Of a DNA stretch of 64,000 nt, positions 63,627 through 64,000 are shown one piece after another. Origin of the DNA: Lewinellaceae bacterium (GTDB taxonomy: Bacteria > Bacteroidota > Bacteroidia > Chitinophagales > Saprospiraceae). Position 1 is the first letter of the stretch, and the number at the start of each line of letters is the position of its first letter. The DNA is taken from NCBI GenBank assembly GCA_020636405.1, contig JACJXW010000007.1:186001-250000 (forward strand), given 5' to 3'. The translations under genes were made by a program, and so were the position numbers. Below the pieces are notes generated by a model. That model ran no database searches. It worked only from the letters and a program-made list of their open reading frames with translations, and was not told the origin of the DNA.

Positions 63627-64000
63627 ATGAAAAAGCTATTTGTATACCCTTATAACCCAATCATAAATACGCCCCTTAACCGGGCTTATCGTTTACTTTT
63701 TCGAAAACCGGGCCATCCGCTTTTTAAAGAACCGCAAATATTTGCAGCAAATACAGGTGGGGACGATGACCTCCCTCCCCCGCCGGAAGAACATGACAAA
63801 GACCCCGCTCCGCCGCCCCGCCCCTTCCCCGACCCCGGCCGCCAGCCCGATAACGCCGCCAACACCCGCATCTTCGCCCTGCTGGTAGGCATCAACGACT
63901 ACCCGGCGCCGGTGCCCAAATTGGGCGGCTGCCTCAAGGACGTCGAGCAGATCGAACACTACCTTAGGGGGAAATACGGTGACCCGGAGGGAAAATCCAA
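63627..64000 (+). CDS. Second caspase-like protein, 3' truncated by window end
   Basis: Begins MKKLFVYPYNPIINTPLN and stays open to the last base (124 codons seen). A 80-residue N-terminal extension is rich in proline and charge (DDDLPPPPEEHDKDPAPPP) and leads to RIFALLVGINDYP and KLGGCLKDVEQIEHYLRG, the same opening as the caspase domain at 59396. The catalytic His and Cys would lie beyond the window. Starts 65 bp after the kinase, same strand. Its N-terminal extension suggests a tether or interaction segment absent from the first copy. Confidence 0.75.
   Translation, partial: MKKLFVYPYNPIINTPLNRAYRLLFRKPGHPLFKEPQIFAANTGGDDDLPPPPEEHDKDPAPPPRPFPDPGRQPDNAANTRIFALLVGINDYPAPVPKLGGCLKDVEQIEHYLRGKYGDPEGKS

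Overview
The window looks like a chromosomal segment of a Bacteroidota bacterium, most likely a Saprospiraceae/Lewinella-type member. The evidence is a SusC/SusD pair, a DUF4286 gene, TPR-fused LytS-type and hybrid histidine kinases, a LytTR regulator, Bacteroidota-like promoter boxes (TTG...TAnnTTTG) and caspase-fold proteases, in DNA that is fairly GC-rich for the phylum. The taxonomic call is inference. No rRNA, tRNA or CRISPR array was seen.

Layout. 1-3.2 kb: 3' end of a fused isobutyryl-CoA mutase, an MntA/HepT toxin-antitoxin pair, a patatin-like phospholipase and a DUF4286 gene. 3.3-9.8 kb: tryptophanase, an adenylate-cyclase/TPR protein, and a decaying TPR hybrid histidine kinase split by a 173-bp MITE-like element. 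10-17.4 kb: asparagine synthetase AsnA, an enolase-superfamily enzyme, a Pit phosphate transporter with an upstream small gene, and two secreted proteins of unknown role. 17.5-30.2 kb: GH13 glucosidase, a peptidoglycan-sugar cluster (DeoR regulator, MurQ, MurNAc/GlcNAc-type kinase, SusD, SusC), a GH5 mannanase and a thioredoxin-like protein. 30.2-39.3 kb: two GMC oxidoreductases, a broken HepT gene, a DASS transporter, a pseudouridine synthase, a beta-propeller lipoprotein and a thiolase.

39.4-56.2 kb is an energy-conversion island. A minus-strand operon encodes a very large pyruvate:ferredoxin oxidoreductase followed by RnfC-D-G-E-A, a small NqrM-like membrane protein, a plant-type ferredoxin-NAD(P) reductase and RnfB. 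Divergent from it is a bidirectional [NiFe] hydrogenase with unusual gene fusions (HoxE+F, HoxU+Y), then HoxH and its protease HoxW. Together they would connect pyruvate oxidation, reduced ferredoxin, an ion-pumping NAD reductase and NADH-linked H2 turnover.

56.2-64 kb: a small unknown gene, a glutamate/dicarboxylate symporter, and a locus that alternates a LytTR response regulator, a caspase-like protease, a LytS-type lipoprotein histidine kinase and a second caspase-like protein cut by the window end. This last locus, together with the fused hydrogenase, is the most promising candidate for an under-described system.
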